From a virus, in IMG/VR virus record IMGVR_UViG_3300025127_000085, positions 1 through 39,880 of that record: DNA of 39,880 nucleotides. One strand, 5' to 3'. The notes under the pieces were generated by a model, which was given only the letters and a program-made list of their open reading frames with translations, was not told the DNA's origin and made no database searches. Below, piece after piece: positions 16,788 to 22,998 of the stretch. Positions within the stretch are counted from its first letter, which is position 1, and every line of letters starts with the position of its first letter. The position numbers were made by a program, and so were the translations under genes.

Positions 16788-16981
16788 TACTTCTCTCCTA
16801 TGTTTCTGGGTGAGTATACTTCACCGTTGTACTGGCTACCTGTCTCAGTGTCTGTTCCAAAGTTACACCATGCCAGTATAACTAGGATTGCCATGATCCA
16901 ATAGAATGAAACTTTCATCCACTTGATAAACCCTTCAAATGTTTTCTTTGCTTCTACCTCTGCTGTTTCACTTGGTGTCAT
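16787..16981 (-). CDS. Small single-pass membrane protein
   Basis: 64 residues from the ATG at 16979-16981 (AGGATTAGTA before it); a longer frame upstream has no such site. A charged N-terminus (about 20 residues) precedes one membrane segment, FYWIMAILVILAWCNFG, then a polar tail. Function unknown. Confidence 0.65.
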   Translation of the reverse strand: MTPSETAEVEAKKTFEGFIKWMKVSFYWIMAILVILAWCNFGTDTETGSQYNGEVYSPRNIGEK

Positions 16982-17156
16982 TACTAATCCTACTCTTTTC
17001 TTTAAGAAAAACATCTTCTAGCATATTAACCGCACTACGTAAATCAGGTATGTTAAAAACGCCAGACATATGATACATACTATGTAGATTCCCTAACGAA
17101 CTGTCGAGCCATCTGTCTACTTCTTTTTTATCGTATCCATTGTATTTATCACTCAT
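16968..17156 (-). CDS. Small helical protein, unknown function
   Basis: 62 residues from the ATG at 17154-17156, which overlaps the upstream stop as ATGA. Contains DKKEVDRWLDSSLGNLHSMYH and DLRSAVNMLEDVFLKEK. No motif recognised. It overlaps the downstream membrane protein by 14 bases. Confidence 0.65.
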   Translation of the reverse strand: MSDKYNGYDKKEVDRWLDSSLGNLHSMYHMSGVFNIPDLRSAVNMLEDVFLKEKSRISNDTK

Positions 17157-17326
17157 TGTTGTACATCCACTTCTAAACAAGCCACTGTCTCTGACTTGTG
17201 TGTTATCATCTTGGCTGCTTTGCTCAGTTCAATCTGGCACTCTTCCAGTGTAGCATAGTTACCCAACTGGTAGTGCTCCACTGACTGTGTGCTGAATAGC
17301 TGCATCCATACAAGTATATACATCAT
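17153..17326 (-). CDS. Small secreted or membrane-anchored protein with two cysteines
   Basis: 57 residues from the ATG at 17324-17326, with GGAGGT nine bases upstream; an upstream TTG is less likely. A hydrophobic start (MMYILVWMQLF) is followed by YATLEECQIE and, about 20 residues after that Cys, ACLEVD. The same layout (T-E-E-C...C-x-E) recurs in the plus-strand protein at 26971-27165, so the two may be distant paralogues. Probably exported or membrane-bound; function unknown. Confidence 0.7.
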   Translation of the reverse strand: MMYILVWMQLFSTQSVEHYQLGNYATLEECQIELSKAAKMITHKSETVACLEVDVQQ

Positions 17327-17327
17327 G

Positions 17328-17498
17328 TTATTCAACCTCCAGACTTTTTAACTTCTGGGATAGGACGTTGTTCTTTACTAACATGCTGACTGTTATCTTT
17401 GCCAGTTCCTCTTGAGAATATCTGCTGCATAAATTTTTAACCAAATCTTCTCGACTAATATTCACTACGTTTTTTTCTTTTAAAACATCAGATTCCAT
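17328..17498 (-). CDS. Small helical protein, unknown function
   Basis: 56 residues beginning MESDVLKEKNVVNISREDL, ending SQKLKSLEVE. A GGAG ribosome site lies eight bases before the ATG, and the stop is one base from the next start. The composition (Lys/Glu with regular leucines) suggests a helical hairpin. Not recognised. Confidence 0.75.
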   Translation of the reverse strand: MESDVLKEKNVVNISREDLVKNLCSRYSQEELAKITVSMLVKNNVLSQKLKSLEVE

Positions 17499-17509
17499 TT
17501 TATGTCTCC

Positions 17510-17719
17510 TTATATATAACTATCATTAAACTCAGTATGTATTGAGTGCCACGCTCTTGAATACTCGTAGTCCCAATTAGTACCACCGTCTTCCATCTCA
17601 CCCTCTGCTATAATCTTAGCCCAATGATCTAAGCTAGGCTCGTGATTAAGTAGCAACTCATCTTTGAAATAGAGTTTCATCCTATCTTCATCACTACCAT
17701 CTAAAACATAGGATACCAT
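17510..17719 (-). CDS. Small acidic protein, unknown function
   Basis: 69 residues, acidic, with DEDRMKLYFKDELLLNHEP and GGTNWDYEYSRAWHSIH. GAGGT precedes the ATG. It overlaps the preceding gene by 19 bases. Not recognised. Confidence 0.7.
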   Translation of the reverse strand: MVSYVLDGSDEDRMKLYFKDELLLNHEPSLDHWAKIIAEGEMEDGGTNWDYEYSRAWHSIHTEFNDSYI

Positions 17720-17886
17720 AGTTCACCTCTATCTCTATATTCTTTTACTTCGTTCAACAAGATCTTTAGCTTGTCTGCTTTGTACTGCTCACCATCCCAC
17801 TCAAGATCGTCAATGTCTCTTTGCAAATCTTTGATGTAGGATTCAACAGCCACAACTTTTTCATCTTCGTACTTCAAGTGTCTCAT
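17701..17886 (-). CDS. Small coiled-coil-like protein
   Basis: 61 residues from the ATG at 17884-17886, which overlaps the upstream stop (TAATG); an in-frame extension upstream would overlap that gene by 37 bases. Helical, with YIKDLQRDIDDLEWDGEQY and KLKILLNEVKEY, and ending ELWYPMF. Function unknown. Confidence 0.65.
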   Translation of the reverse strand: MRHLKYEDEKVVAVESYIKDLQRDIDDLEWDGEQYKADKLKILLNEVKEYRDRGELWYPMF

Positions 17887-18116
17887 TAGTGATATACTAC
17901 CTCCCCTTTTTGATCTATCCATTTCTTAAAATCTTTTGTACCGTAACCCTTCTCTTTCATGAAGTCTTGCATATCAAGTATACAATTCAACAGAGTAGAG
18001 TTTTGTTCCATAATAACTTCAACAATATCTCTGTCCTCTTTTTCTAATTTGTCGAGGAGAGATCCAACTTCAAACGTTGTTAGATACAACAAATCATCTT
18101 CCTCATCATGATCCAT
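17886..18116 (-). CDS. Small acidic protein, first gene after the 18.1-kb promoter gap
   Basis: 76 residues, very acidic at the N-terminus (MDHDEEDDLLYL), then helical (LLDKLEKEDRDIVEVIMEQ). AAGGA lies ten bases before the ATG. It is the first gene downstream of the candidate minus-strand promoter at 18192-18219 and may therefore be strongly expressed. Acidic DNA-mimic roles are possible but not shown. Confidence 0.7.
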   Translation of the reverse strand: MDHDEEDDLLYLTTFEVGSLLDKLEKEDRDIVEVIMEQNSTLLNCILDMQDFMKEKGYGTKDFKKWIDQKGEVVYH

Positions 18117-18135
18117 ACTGTTAGTTCCTTTCTTT

Positions 18136-18201
18136 AGGCTATACCTATAGTATTATTATCTATTAGTAATAATAAATATAAGTATACTTTAGGTATAACC
18201 T
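18136..18201. repeat. Large imperfect palindrome in the 18.1-kb gap
   Basis: Outer arms 18136-18153 and 18184-18201 match at 16 of 18 positions as inverted repeats. Inner arms TATTATTA (18151-18158) and TAATAATA (18166-18173) pair perfectly. The outer arms contain TACCTATAGTA (18142-18152) and TACTTTAGGTA (18185-18195), which resemble the TACTNNNAGTA motif of the 24.4-kb arrays. The AT-rich DNA could be a regulator site or a replication origin. Confidence 0.7.
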
Positions 18202-18219
18202 TTAGTTATTAGTTGGCAA
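18192..18219 (-). promoter_or_regulatory. Candidate minus-strand sigma70-like promoter
   Basis: Reading the minus strand: TTGCCA (18214-18219), 16-base spacer, TATACC (18192-18197). The -10 box overlaps the 18185-18195 palindromic arm, so a protein bound there would block it. It would drive the genes from 18116 leftward. Assigned by eye from box similarity and position in a noncoding gap of about 135 bases (18117-18252). Confidence 0.45.
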
Positions 18220-18252
18220 CTGTTGTTTTTATTTCAAGTGGGGCAAGTTGTC

Positions 18253-18327
18253 TCACCACCACAAGAGGGCTAAAAGAAGTATCCAAGCTACGTTTAAAAG
18301 GATAGCTAAAATTTCATATGCTTCCAA
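18253..18327 (-). CDS. 24-residue membrane microprotein
   Basis: A TTG start at 18325-18327 has a perfect AAGGAG seven bases upstream. The product, starting MEAYEILAILLNVAW and ending LLLALLWW, is almost entirely a single membrane helix. It lies directly behind the metallopeptidase gene and before the promoter gap, on the operon strand. Similar tiny hydrophobic phage proteins can act as holin-like or membrane-protein modulators; that is inference. Confidence 0.6.
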   Translation of the reverse strand: MEAYEILAILLNVAWILLLALLWW

Positions 18328-18342
18328 TAAATATCTCCTTTT

Positions 18343-18750
18343 TTATCTTCGTGTCCAGGCTTGATTGCCTAAGTTGTTTTCCTCTGCCCAAGTAACGAAC
18401 AGTCCTACCTCACGCCCATAGGCTTCGATCTCTGAGGGTTTATCCCAGTATGGTATGTTGTCCTCACTGTTCTGCGTTAGCTCTCCACACTCGTACTGTT
18501 TAACGTGTACTAGTTCGTGAGCCAGTGTCGTAAGCATATCTCTGAGCTTCATAGATTTATCTAGGTCTATCATGTACTCACCCTCCTCCATTTGAACACA
18601 CCCACCTAGACCGTAGTCTTTTCTTCGAAAGCACACCTCTATGTAAGGATCTATGTCGAACTTCTTTTTAAAGAACATGATCATACTTATAGCGCGTCTC
18701 TGTTGGCTCTTAGTACCTCCCTCAATCATGATCCATTTATCGTAGCTCAT
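18343..18750 (-). CDS. HExxH zinc metallopeptidase-like protein
   Basis: 135 residues. AHELVHVKQYECGEL near residue 78 gives the HExxH zinc motif. PSEIEAYGREVG, some 26 residues later, supplies a candidate third ligand (Glu), a gluzincin- or SprT-like spacing. No signal peptide is seen, so it would act in the host cytoplasm. A role in cleaving a host or phage protein early in infection is inferred from its place in the early small-gene cluster. It overlaps the upstream gene by 14 bases. Confidence 0.75.
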   Translation of the reverse strand: MSYDKWIMIEGGTKSQQRRAISMIMFFKKKFDIDPYIEVCFRRKDYGLGGCVQMEEGEYMIDLDKSMKLRDMLTTLAHELVHVKQYECGELTQNSEDNIPYWDKPSEIEAYGREVGLFVTWAEENNLGNQAWTRR

Positions 18751-18967
18751 TGTATGCTCTCTCTATCTCTTCAGCAGTGACAGGCACTAGCTCATCATCA
18801 TCACTTATCTCTATCCAGTCATAGATTTCCTCGAACAATCTTGGCCTCCAGTATCCTTTCGTATCTGGTCTTTTAATCATGTAGTCAGCTACCTTGTAGC
18901 AGTAGTCCAAGTCGTAGTTCATAAACATGACTGACTTATCTTTGTAGTTAAATATTTTAGTGTTCAT
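18737..18967 (-). CDS. Small protein, unknown function
   Basis: 76 residues from the ATG at 18965-18967, chosen because the longer GTG start would run into the upstream gene. Contains YDLDYCYKVADYMIKRPDT and an acidic C-terminal half (EISDDDELVPVTAEEIERA). Not recognised. Confidence 0.65.
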   Translation of the reverse strand: MNTKIFNYKDKSVMFMNYDLDYCYKVADYMIKRPDTKGYWRPRLFEEIYDWIEISDDDELVPVTAEEIERAYNELR

Positions 18968-18969
18968 AT

Positions 18970-19224
18970 CTACCACCCTGTACTGTACTCTGGATCTATT
19001 GGTGCGATCCCTGCGTTGTGAATATCTATCAAAGGATACCTGTCAAATAGTTCTTTGTATCTCTCTATTGCTTCTTTCTTGTTGTAACAAATCTCCCAGT
19101 GGTCACTCAGGTATACTGGTTTATCTGGATCTCCCCACTGTTGATCAGGTGTACCAGTGTCACTCCTAGTTGTGTAGAAGACTATCCACAGGTTGATGTT
19201 ATCTATTGTTGTTATATCAAGCAT
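18970..19224 (-). CDS. Small protein, unknown function
   Basis: 84 residues: beta-like N-terminus (TIDNINLWIVFYTTRSDTG), middle DKPVYLSDHWEICYNKKEA, helix ERYKELFDRY. Not recognised. It overlaps the upstream gene by eight bases, the usual spacing in this cluster. Confidence 0.65.
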   Translation of the reverse strand: MLDITTIDNINLWIVFYTTRSDTGTPDQQWGDPDKPVYLSDHWEICYNKKEAIERYKELFDRYPLIDIHNAGIAPIDPEYSTGW

Positions 19225-19432
19225 TTTCTGTTTCCTTCTTTTTCCTAAACGCTACACCACACTTGGGTATCTTTATGGAATCCCCAGTCTCGATATGTTT
19301 GAACCCCATATACTCAAGTTTATCTCTGTATCTTTCAAACGTACCAATGTACGTATAGTCAAACATGATAGCGTCTATTGCCCTGTCAAAAGCTTCTCGA
19401 ACTTCACTGTCTAGTTCTCTTTCAGTCTTCAT
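19217..19432 (-). CDS. Small protein, unknown function
   Basis: 71 residues, charged N-terminal helix (RELDSEVREAFDRAIDAIM) and a compact C-terminal part with a single Cys (IPKCGVAFRKKKETENA). Overlaps the upstream stop by four bases (ATGA). Not recognised. Confidence 0.65.
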   Translation of the reverse strand: MKTERELDSEVREAFDRAIDAIMFDYTYIGTFERYRDKLEYMGFKHIETGDSIKIPKCGVAFRKKKETENA

Positions 19433-19752
19433 TTCATTAACTCCTTTTGTTTTTCTAATCCTCTGAGCAGCATTGCTTCTGCTTCTCTTTTATCTCCACG
19501 CTTTAGCGTTTCGTATGCCCATGCTACCCAACTGTAAGCCTCTGGATCTATCTGTTCTGGGTCAGGTGCAGTCATCACTGGCTGTTGTGGTGTAGCCTGA
19601 GAATACGCCCCTACCTTGTTCTCGTTCAGAAACTCTATCAGTTGTACCTTGGACACTGGTACATCTACTTGCTTCCAGTCTTTAGGGAAGTATCTCTGAG
19701 CGTCACGCTGAGTACCAACCCACTGTCCTTTACTTGACTTGTATAGTATCAT
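19429..19752 (-). CDS. Conserved small phage protein, unknown function
   Basis: 107 residues in two parts: a 45-residue N-terminus (YKSSKGQWVGTQRDAQRYF, KDWKQVDVPVSKVQLIEFL) and, after a Pro/Gln linker, a helical repeat-like segment (WVAWAYETLKRGDKREAEAM) that resembles a single TPR-like hairpin. I recall the first part from marine phage proteins without a function. Confidence 0.7.
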   Translation of the reverse strand: MILYKSSKGQWVGTQRDAQRYFPKDWKQVDVPVSKVQLIEFLNENKVGAYSQATPQQPVMTAPDPEQIDPEAYSWVAWAYETLKRGDKREAEAMLLRGLEKQKELMK

Positions 19753-19891
19753 TACTCAGTTCCTTTACTAATTTTTCTGCTTCTTCTCTTGTTTCAAAAA
19801 GATTATCTCCCCTATCATTATACACCAAGTTACCATCTTCATCATGAACTTCATAGTTTATAACATATGTTGGTTCTATTTTATATTTCAT
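19730..19891 (-). CDS. Small acidic protein in a tight overlap cluster
   Basis: 53 residues, MKYKIEPTYVINYEVHDEDG at the start, LFETREEAEKLVKEL near the end. Start overlaps the upstream stop as ATGA, and the end overlaps the next gene by 23 bases. The beta-strand plus helix pattern (protein-like codon use, no stops) supports it as real. Not recognised. Confidence 0.65.
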   Translation of the reverse strand: MKYKIEPTYVINYEVHDEDGNLVYNDRGDNLFETREEAEKLVKELSNDTIQVK

Positions 19892-20088
19892 CTCAAGTTA
19901 TCTCCTTCATCAAAGTCCAGTTCTATTTCATCATCTAATTTGTAACTGCTTACAGTGTCTGCTGTTTGATGCCACGCCATGTCGTTTAGTGTCATACCAA
20001 GTAAACCTATTGCTAGTTGTTTTATCTCTGCCTCATCAAAATCTGAGTAGTAAATTAAATTAAATATCTTTTCTATTCTAGGTGTCAT
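19888..20088 (-). CDS. Small acidic protein, unknown function
   Basis: 66 residues: helical RIEKIFNLIYYSDFDEAEI, then QLAIGLLGMTLNDMAWHQ, then an acidic tail (DDEIELDFDEGDNLR). Overlaps the upstream gene by 11 bases. Not recognised. Confidence 0.65.
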   Translation of the reverse strand: MTPRIEKIFNLIYYSDFDEAEIKQLAIGLLGMTLNDMAWHQTADTVSSYKLDDEIELDFDEGDNLR

Positions 20089-20254
20089 AGTTATCCATCC
20101 TCATTCTTACGTCTAGTCTCCAACTAAACCCTGTTAAAGTTTTAGGTGTTGCTACACCAATATCCAAGATGTGTTCTTTTATTGCGTCATGGATTGTGTC
20201 TATTTGGTCACACTCCAAATCCTCTGCTGCTATTACAATCTCTTTGTATCTCAT
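20078..20254 (-). CDS. Small protein, unknown function
   Basis: 58 residues, MRYKEIVIAAEDLECDQIDT at the N-terminus, then IHDAIKEHILDIGVATPKTL. It starts inside an ATGA overlap with the upstream gene and runs 11 bases into the next, filling an otherwise empty 160-base gap. The alternating hydrophobic pattern looks like a folded alpha/beta domain. Not recognised. Confidence 0.65.
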   Translation of the reverse strand: MRYKEIVIAAEDLECDQIDTIHDAIKEHILDIGVATPKTLTGFSWRLDVRMRMDNYDT

Positions 20255-20664
20255 GGCTGCACCTCATACTCAAACCACTGTCTAGCCTGTGCATCAGTAA
20301 GCTTGTACTCATTGCCAGACATAGACAAACAATCCTTTACAATCCAAGGCATTTTCCTTGCTTTAGTTTTGTAGCCTACTAGCTGCATACGATACCTGAC
20401 TGACCTATGGTCTATGTATTCGTGTACCTTAGATGTATCTAGCCTGTGAAGGATAGCCATTTTTTTAAGATCCTTTTCTTCTTTAGTCTCTGCCCCATCA
20501 AGTAATACTTTTACTTTGAATGTAGCCTCACCACCTCTGTAGGTGCAGCTATCAACGAGAGTTTGTATTTTTAAATCACAAGTTTCCTCAAAATCATGTG
20601 TTACCAGTAACGAGTTTATCTCATTGCGTAGTGTTTTTAGTTGTTCTTTTGTAAAATTTGTCAT
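20251..20664 (-). CDS. Conserved phage protein, unknown function
   Basis: 137 residues. Contains CTYRGGEATFKVKVLLDGAE, then VRYRMQLVGYKTKARKMPWI and a terminal DAQARQWFEYEV. The GGEATFKV...LVGYK combination recurs in many phage early regions, as I recall, with no assigned function. Predicted alpha/beta fold. Start is coupled to the small gene at 20661-20810 by an ATGA overlap. Confidence 0.75.
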   Translation of the reverse strand: MTNFTKEQLKTLRNEINSLLVTHDFEETCDLKIQTLVDSCTYRGGEATFKVKVLLDGAETKEEKDLKKMAILHRLDTSKVHEYIDHRSVRYRMQLVGYKTKARKMPWIVKDCLSMSGNEYKLTDAQARQWFEYEVQP

Positions 20665-20810
20665 GATAATTCCTTCTTTTTAATTTCTACTGTTATGCCC
20701 TTCATGCTTAGATATTTTTTAGATAAAGTCTCTAGCTCTGCTTTGCTTTTGGTAGTGTGGTAAGCAAAAAACTTACCATCACTTCCCATAATTTTTATTA
20801 TGTACAACAC
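20661..20810 (-). CDS. Small basic protein, GTG start
   Basis: 49 residues from GTG at 20808-20810, with AGGA about 12 bases upstream inside the end of the previous gene; TTG at 20805 or ATG at 20787 are alternatives. Sequence runs LYIIKIMGSDGKFFAYHTT, then a Lys/Glu helix, then VEIKKKELS: a strand-helix-strand pattern. Ends in an ATGA overlap with the next gene. Confidence 0.6.
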   Translation of the reverse strand: MLYIIKIMGSDGKFFAYHTTKSKAELETLSKKYLSMKGITVEIKKKELS

Positions 20811-20814
20811 CAGT

Positions 20815-21159
20815 TTAGTCCATCCTTGTTATAAAATGTGTACCGTCTGGCTGTGGTAGTGCTACGATAGCGTATTCATAAAAGTATGCGTAGCCATGCT
20901 TAGTAATCATTCTACCCATGTATGGTAGGTCTGTATCATCCTTAGACACGTAATCACCATTCTTGTTTATTGTGCCTTCAAACTTGTACAGTTTACCAAA
21001 TCCGTAACGATCTTCCATGAACTGTACCAAGTCTGTGTCATCATCGTTGCCTATATGTTCAGCTACCCATAGAGGTAGTAGTCCTAGAGCTTGTGCAATT
21101 TGATTATCGCTATACTCAGGGTGTGCCTTGTTGTTTGTTGCTAGTGTTAGCTGTATCAT
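20815..21159 (-). CDS. Conserved small phage protein, unknown function
   Basis: 114 residues. N-terminal helices (SDNQIAQALGLLPLWVAEH, LVQFMEDRYGFGKLYKFEG) precede a beta-rich, aromatic C-terminal half (MITKHGYAYFYEYAIVALP). No catalytic pattern. Two bases separate it from the upstream gene. Confidence 0.7.
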   Translation of the reverse strand: MIQLTLATNNKAHPEYSDNQIAQALGLLPLWVAEHIGNDDDTDLVQFMEDRYGFGKLYKFEGTINKNGDYVSKDDTDLPYMGRMITKHGYAYFYEYAIVALPQPDGTHFITRMD

Positions 21160-21161
21160 TT

Positions 21162-21347
21162 TTATTCTCCTTTAATTTCCCAAGTGCCAACTTTATTACC
21201 GTTAATATCTCTTACATATGAGACACAGTCAGTGTCATCAATATCCCTTATATCGTTTGCTATTACTTTAAGAATGTGACACAACTCTAAGTGTGGATCT
21301 TGTGCAAAGGCATCGTTGTCCATATTTATTATACAATCAAATTTCAT
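21162..21347 (-). CDS. Small conserved phage protein, unknown function
   Basis: 61 residues, MKFDCIINMDNDAFAQDPHL at the start and RDINGNKVGTWEIKGE at the end, with a helix (ELCHILKVIANDIRD) between. This FDC-I-MDN...DINGNKVGxWEI layout recurs in phage early genes with no function known to me. ATGA overlap with the upstream gene. Confidence 0.75.
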   Translation of the reverse strand: MKFDCIINMDNDAFAQDPHLELCHILKVIANDIRDIDDTDCVSYVRDINGNKVGTWEIKGE

Positions 21348-21535
21348 TTATCTAATCCTTCTTTTGCTAATATCCTTAATACATAGTGTAGTGGTTGATC
21401 ACCTAGTGTAATTACTTTTTGTTTGCTTTCACTGTAGCGTTTAGCTTTTGCCATTGCTGAAATGTCGCTAGGTATTTTGCGAGTAGCTAGTACGTTTTCC
21501 ATTTCTAGTAATTGGTTAAATGTTACTGTTGTCAT
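21344..21535 (-). CDS. Small protein, unknown function
   Basis: 63 residues, helical, basic in the middle (DISAMAKAKRYSESKQK), ending LHYVLRILAKEGLDK. No motif recognised. Confidence 0.65.
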   Translation of the reverse strand: MTTVTFNQLLEMENVLATRKIPSDISAMAKAKRYSESKQKVITLGDQPLHYVLRILAKEGLDK

Positions 21536-21541
21536 TTTGTT

Positions 21542-21709
21542 TTATCCTTCTATTTCTTCTAACCAAGGGTCAGACTTTTCAGTTACGCCAAAGATACCCT
21601 CTGATGCCATGTTAAACATTTCATCAAAAGCATCGTGCTCATTTGTTGCGTCAAGCATTATTGAGCTAGGCTTTCCATATTCAATATAGTTAACTTTAAA
21701 TTTAGCCAT
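21542..21709 (-). CDS. Small acidic protein, unknown function
   Basis: 55 residues starting MAKFKVNYIEYGKPSSIML, then NEHDAFDEMFNM and an acidic C-terminus (SDPWLEEIEG). The ATG follows an AAAACAAAATGG context with no strong ribosome site, so coupling to the overlapping 22-residue frame upstream may matter. Fills the gap between two clear genes. Confidence 0.65.
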   Translation of the reverse strand: MAKFKVNYIEYGKPSSIMLDATNEHDAFDEMFNMASEGIFGVTEKSDPWLEEIEG

Positions 21710-21770
21710 TTTGTTTTATCCTTTTTATTTGTTCTATCCCTTCAATATCAGATAGAATTATTGCTGTCAT
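21702..21770 (-). CDS. Possible 22-residue peptide
   Basis: MTAIILSDIEGIEQIKRIKQ plus two residues. GAGGTG precedes the ATG by two to three bases, the start overlaps the upstream stop (TAATG) and the end overlaps the next gene by eight bases. Real or not, translation through it would deliver ribosomes to the next start. Confidence 0.4.
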   Translation of the reverse strand: MTAIILSDIEGIEQIKRIKQNG

Positions 21771-21973
21771 TACACCTCAGTAACTTGGTTATATTGTGTG
21801 TCTTTTATGTCACGTTCATACTCGACATAGTAGGTCACATTGCCAGGACTAGGTGCATAAGCACCTCCAAAGATAGCACTATCCAACTCTTTCCTAGTGG
21901 GTGCGCTGATGAATTGTCGCTCTCCATGTTTGTAAAATAGCGCCCAGTGTTTTAATATTTTTTTGGTTTTCAT
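21770..21973 (-). CDS. Small basic-aromatic protein, unknown function
   Basis: 67 residues: KTKKILKHWALFYKHGERQF, a middle RKELDSAIFGGAYAPSP, then NVTYYVEYERDIKDTQYNQ. Looks like a small folded domain. AAGGGAT lies eight bases before the ATG. Its first 80 bases overlap the end of the 80-residue frame upstream. Confidence 0.65.
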   Translation of the reverse strand: MKTKKILKHWALFYKHGERQFISAPTRKELDSAIFGGAYAPSPGNVTYYVEYERDIKDTQYNQVTEV

Positions 21974-22136
21974 TTCTAAATATCCCTTCTAAAAAATTAT
22001 TTATTATACAAATTTCTGTTAGTGCCTCTGTTCTTTCAATCTCAGTGCTGAAATTACTACTAGCCCTCCTTGTTAAATCATCCATATGTTCACCAAATCT
22101 ATAGAGCTTTTCTTTATGATAAATTAAACTATCCAT
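21894..22136 (-). CDS. Small helical protein, long overlap with next gene
   Basis: 80 residues, helical (DSLIYHKEKLYRFGEHMDDL, EIERTEALTEICIINNFLE). The start overlaps the upstream stop by eight bases. The end overlaps the next gene by 80 bases, unusually long for this cluster. Either both are translated or the true stop has been lost by a mutation that extended the frame. Confidence 0.5.
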   Translation of the reverse strand: MDSLIYHKEKLYRFGEHMDDLTRRASSNFSTEIERTEALTEICIINNFLEGIFRNENQKNIKTLGAILQTWRATIHQRTH

Positions 22137-22296
22137 TGTCTTTGCCTTGTTGATTTATTTGACGCATCATTTCATCAATCCTAGCTATAATTGGTGCGTT
22201 CTTTTTTTTGTAAGCTATCTCTTTTATTTTCTCTAGCATCTCCTCACGTTCTTCTAACGTTCCAAAAATAGTTCCTCTTTTTTCGTCAACAATCAT
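22129..22296 (-). CDS. Small basic helical protein
   Basis: 55 residues from the ATG at 22294-22296, where GGAG lies eight bases upstream. The longer in-frame start at 22380 is rejected because the 30-residue membrane gene occupies that DNA. Sequence is helical: GTLEEREEMLEKIKEIAYKK then APIIARIDEMMRQINQQ. Function unknown. Confidence 0.65.
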   Translation of the reverse strand: MIVDEKRGTIFGTLEEREEMLEKIKEIAYKKKNAPIIARIDEMMRQINQQGKDNG

Positions 22297-22298
22297 TT

Positions 22299-22391
22299 TT
22301 ATATCTCCATTATTAAATATGTTATGATCCATGCTAGTATTCCAAGTATAGCCGTTATTGCTATTGTTCCTATAATCCAAGTTAAAAACAT
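22299..22391 (-). CDS. 30-residue membrane microprotein
   Basis: ATG at 22389-22391 with GAGGG about seven bases upstream. Almost the whole product is one membrane helix: MFLTWIIGTIAITAILGILA then WIITYLIMEI. Its stop lies two bases before the next start, so both are read from the same transcript. Second membrane microprotein of the early cluster, besides the one at 18253-18327. Confidence 0.65.
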   Translation of the reverse strand: MFLTWIIGTIAITAILGILAWIITYLIMEI

Positions 22392-22404
22392 TTTATTACC
22401 CTCT

Positions 22405-22995
22405 TTATATGTTGTGAATACGTTTCCAAGTTACCCAAGTAATAGCTTGCATTTCAAAAGCTTTTAGCTTGCGTCCATTTACTATTGTTGCGTTTGCTGC
22501 ATCCACATACGCTTGTTGTATTTCAGTATATAATTTTTTGCCTATGTTGGTTTTATCTGTTGTTAAACCATGTCTTTCATAGCGCCAAATATTGTAAGCG
22601 TGTCCGTCTACAGTACAAGTGTCATCTCCCATAATGTTACGATAGAATGAAACAATTTTTTGCCCATTAAGAATTGAAATAGTTTGCTCGTGGTCTGGCA
22701 TTGCGTCCAGGATAGACCAAGCTTTCTCTTTCATTTTGTTATAGGTGGACACTCTAACACTCTCGATTGCATCACCATTAAGATATGCAGCAATCAATTC
22801 ATCTGTATTCTGAACGTTTCTCTCCCATTTATTATTGGGAGATAATGCAGCCATAACTCCCACAACAATGTGCAATGGCATATCATGTTTTAAAGCTAAC
22901 TTTTTAGATATGGCTTGTGCTTCAGCATACCATTTAATACCGTCTGATATTTCATCTGGAGTAGCCAGTGCGTAAACTTTTAGTATGTTATCCAT
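22405..22995 (-). CDS. Conserved phage protein, possibly HhH-GPD glycosylase-like
   Basis: 196 residues, fully helical. Conserved-looking blocks: ISDGIKWYAEA near 16, VVGVMAALSPNNKWERN near 45-61, KIVSFYRNIMGDDTCTVDGH near 112-132 with AYNIWR following. I recall this pattern from many phages, annotated only as conserved. The K-x-xxFYRNI...VDGHAYN order resembles the helix-hairpin-helix and catalytic Asp region of HhH-GPD DNA glycosylases, so a base-excision or base-sensing role is possible. This is a pattern match by eye only. Confidence 0.7.
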   Translation of the reverse strand: MDNILKVYALATPDEISDGIKWYAEAQAISKKLALKHDMPLHIVVGVMAALSPNNKWERNVQNTDELIAAYLNGDAIESVRVSTYNKMKEKAWSILDAMPDHEQTISILNGQKIVSFYRNIMGDDTCTVDGHAYNIWRYERHGLTTDKTNIGKKLYTEIQQAYVDAANATIVNGRKLKAFEMQAITWVTWKRIHNI

Positions 22996-22998
22996 TTT

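Noticed and set aside
22297-22380. Upstream extension of the 22129-22296 gene
   Set aside because: The DNA is used by the 30-residue membrane gene in another frame, and the internal ATG has a better ribosome site.
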